Shown here: one piece after another, positions 5,743 through 7,111 of the stretch | Layout of the letters: every line of letters starts with the position of its first letter | Numbering within the stretch: the first letter of the stretch is position 1 | Source: JAYFRC01 sp034926415 | Lineage (GTDB): Bacteria; Bacillota; Clostridia; Oscillospirales; Oscillospiraceae | Length of the DNA: 7,111 nucleotides | Direction: 5' to 3' | NCBI GenBank assembly: GCA_034926415.1 | Contig: JAYFRC010000097.1 | Span: 1 to 7,111, forward strand | Notes under the pieces: model-generated | Database searches by the model: none | What the model saw: only the letters and a program-made list of their open reading frames with translations | What the model was told of the DNA's origin: nothing | Made by a program: the position numbers and the translations under genes

Positions 5743-7077
5743 ATGTCGCTGATGACGAAAGGCATAGGCCTTGCGAAAAAAGTAAAGCACGGTCTCGCCG
5801 ATAAGCAGAAGGAGCGCGCGGACGTATATCTCTCGCCCGTGCGCCGCATCGAGCGCGTGAACACAAAAGAGCGCGTGTGCGCCATGACCTTCGACGACGG
5901 CCCCTGCCGCATTCCAGCCTCTGACGGCGCTCGTACGGAACCGCTGACGGTAACGCTGCTCAATGCGCTTGAAAGACACGGCGCGAAGGGTACGTTCGAC
6001 GTCATAGGCGACACGTCGGCAAATTACCCGGATGCCGCGGGCAAGGCGGGAAGCGCCTCCTGGGGCGGAGTGCGCTACGACCACTATCCCGATATAAACA
6101 AGGACGGAGAGGCCGGCGCTTTCAACTGCCCGGAGCTGATAGAGCGCATACTCTCAGGCGGCCATGAGATAACGAGCCACACATATTCTCACGTCCTGTT
6201 TGGCGCAAAGCCGCTCGTCTACGGAAAGCGAAAATATCTAGGCGATATACACCTAGTGCTCGCGGACCTTGAAAGACTGCACACGCTGATGCTGGAAGAA
6301 TATGGATATACCATGCGCCTTGCGCGCCCGCCTCACTACGTCGATAAAATAGACGGGTGTCTTACAAGCTACGATGCCTACGCGGTTATGGGCTATCAGT
6401 ATATGGCCGCCAGCTTCGACGGCGCGGGCTGGCTTCCGCTCGTCGATTACGGTGCGGAGGTGGACGCGATGGTCTCGCCGCTTGAGAAAGCGCTTTCGGA
6501 TGACCCGGACGCGCTTTGCGGACAGATAATATTTCAGAAGGACGGCTGCAACATGGCGCGCCGCACGCCCGTTGCGGACGGGCTTGAAAAACAGCTAAAC
6601 ATACTGGAAAAATATGGATATAAAATTGTGACGGTTTCCGAACTGCTCAAAATATCGCAGTTTGCCGACGTGTCCTATGCCGACGGCCTGAAAGCGCCAA
6701 CCGATAAGCTGACCACAAAATTTTCTATTGCATACTCCGACAACACCCTTCGCCCGACGCAGAGAGTCAATCGCGGAGAGCTATGCATGGCGGTGTACGG
6801 AAAAGAAGCCGCGCGTTCGCGCGTGGAGCGGCTTGCGGGAGACAAAAAGCCGTATTTTAGCGATGTAAAAGCCGAGCATCCCTACGGCGCGGCGATAGGC
6901 ATGGCTTCCGATGCGGGGGCGATGAGTGCCGAGGACGGAAAGTTTTATCCCGAGCGCAGTATCACGGCGGACGAGTTCAGGACGCTCAGCAAAAAGCGCT
7001 TCGGCAGAGCTCCGGAGAACGTGCCGGAGATAATGACGCACGGCGCGATGATACGCCTTATGGCGGATATGGTGTGA
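5743..7077 (+). CDS. NodB/CE4 deacetylase-like protein with C-terminal SLH-type repeats
   Basis: Complete 444-residue protein. The ATG has an excellent GGGGAGG site (5731-5737) 5 nt upstream, and an in-frame TAA at 5722 rules out a longer start. The N-terminus (MSLMTKGIGLAKKVKHGLADKQ) is basic and has no hydrophobic signal segment. The NodB domain spans about 44-300. Motif 1 is TFDDGP (base Asp51, metal Asp52), motif 2 is HTYSH (His146, His150), and motif 3 is RPPHY (195-199). Motif 4 is DGAGW (226-230) where DxxDW is usual. Motif 5 is GQIIFQKDG (260-268) where an LxHD pattern is usual. A family-atypical insert lies near 92-125. Residues about 307-352 (SDNTLRP, NRGEL) and 372-420 (FSDVKAEHPYG, YPERSITADEF) resemble SLH repeats, with a short third remnant at the end (MTHGAMIRLMADMV). 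CE4 enzymes remove N- or O-acetyl groups from sugars, and SLH repeats bind cell-wall polymers. Lack of a signal peptide and of the general-acid residues makes location and activity uncertain. Confidence 0.87.
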   Translation: MSLMTKGIGLAKKVKHGLADKQKERADVYLSPVRRIERVNTKERVCAMTFDDGPCRIPASDGARTEPLTVTLLNALERHGAKGTFDVIGDTSANYPDAAGKAGSASWGGVRYDHYPDINKDGEAGAFNCPELIERILSGGHEITSHTYSHVLFGAKPLVYGKRKYLGDIHLVLADLERLHTLMLEEYGYTMRLARPPHYVDKIDGCLTSYDAYAVMGYQYMAASFDGAGWLPLVDYGAEVDAMVSPLEKALSDDPDALCGQIIFQKDGCNMARRTPVADGLEKQLNILEKYGYKIVTVSELLKISQFADVSYADGLKAPTDKLTTKFSIAYSDNTLRPTQRVNRGELCMAVYGKEAARSRVERLAGDKKPYFSDVKAEHPYGAAIGMASDAGAMSAEDGKFYPERSITADEFRTLSKKRFGRAPENVPEIMTHGAMIRLMADMV

Positions 7078-7085
7078 ATAAAAAA

Positions 7086-7111
7086 CAGCGGAGCGCGAAA
7101 GCGCTCCGCTG
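7086..7111 (+). terminator. Terminator hairpin of the ATP-grasp/CE4 operon (cut by the window end)
   Basis: A perfect 11-bp GC-rich stem, CAGCGGAGCGC (7086-7096) with GCGCTCCGCTG (7101-7111), is capped by a stable GAAA tetraloop. It is preceded by A residues that could pair with a U run beyond the window. It begins 9 nt after the CE4-like stop codon. Confidence 0.8.

Noticed and set aside
5707..6084. Antisense open frames across the ligase/CE4 junction
   Set aside because: They lie opposite conserved NodB motif 1 and the strong ribosome binding site, with low-complexity Arg/Ala composition and no start signal.

Overview
The window looks like a chromosomal segment of an anaerobic Gram-positive bacterium of the Bacillota, most likely a gut Clostridia or Oscillospirales-type member. 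This is inferred from a clostridial-looking TypA, S-layer homology (SLH) repeats, a BspA-type leucine-rich-repeat lipoprotein, FIVAR repeats and strong GGAGG-type ribosome binding sites. No single feature fixes the species.

Left part (1-2430), surface and accessory genes. A gene cut by the left edge (1-1247, +) encodes FIVAR repeats joined to a PHB-depolymerase/LpqC-type alpha/beta-hydrolase domain whose nucleophile Ser and catalytic His are both replaced, so it appears to be a pseudoenzyme. Terminators and a gene-free, hairpin-rich stretch of about 330 bp follow. A small LRR lipoprotein (1620-2231, -) and a tRNA-Arg(CCU) gene (2348-2424, -) with its own promoter and terminator complete this part.

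Middle (2430-4550). A divergent regulatory region with palindromes separates the tRNA promoter (-) from the typA promoter (+). The complete typA/bipA translational GTPase gene (2650-4482) follows and ends in a strong GC-rich hairpin.

Right part (4550-7111), a two-gene unit. An ATP-grasp ligase (4573-5724, GTG start) is followed after 18 nt by a NodB/CE4 deacetylase-like protein with C-terminal SLH-type repeats (5743-7077), then a terminator hairpin at the right edge. The CE4 protein has no signal peptide. It keeps the metal site and catalytic base but lacks the usual general-acid dyad. A cytosolic ligase beside an apparently cytosolic, altered deacetylase-SLH protein is the most unusual arrangement in the window. 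Its substrate cannot be read from sequence.
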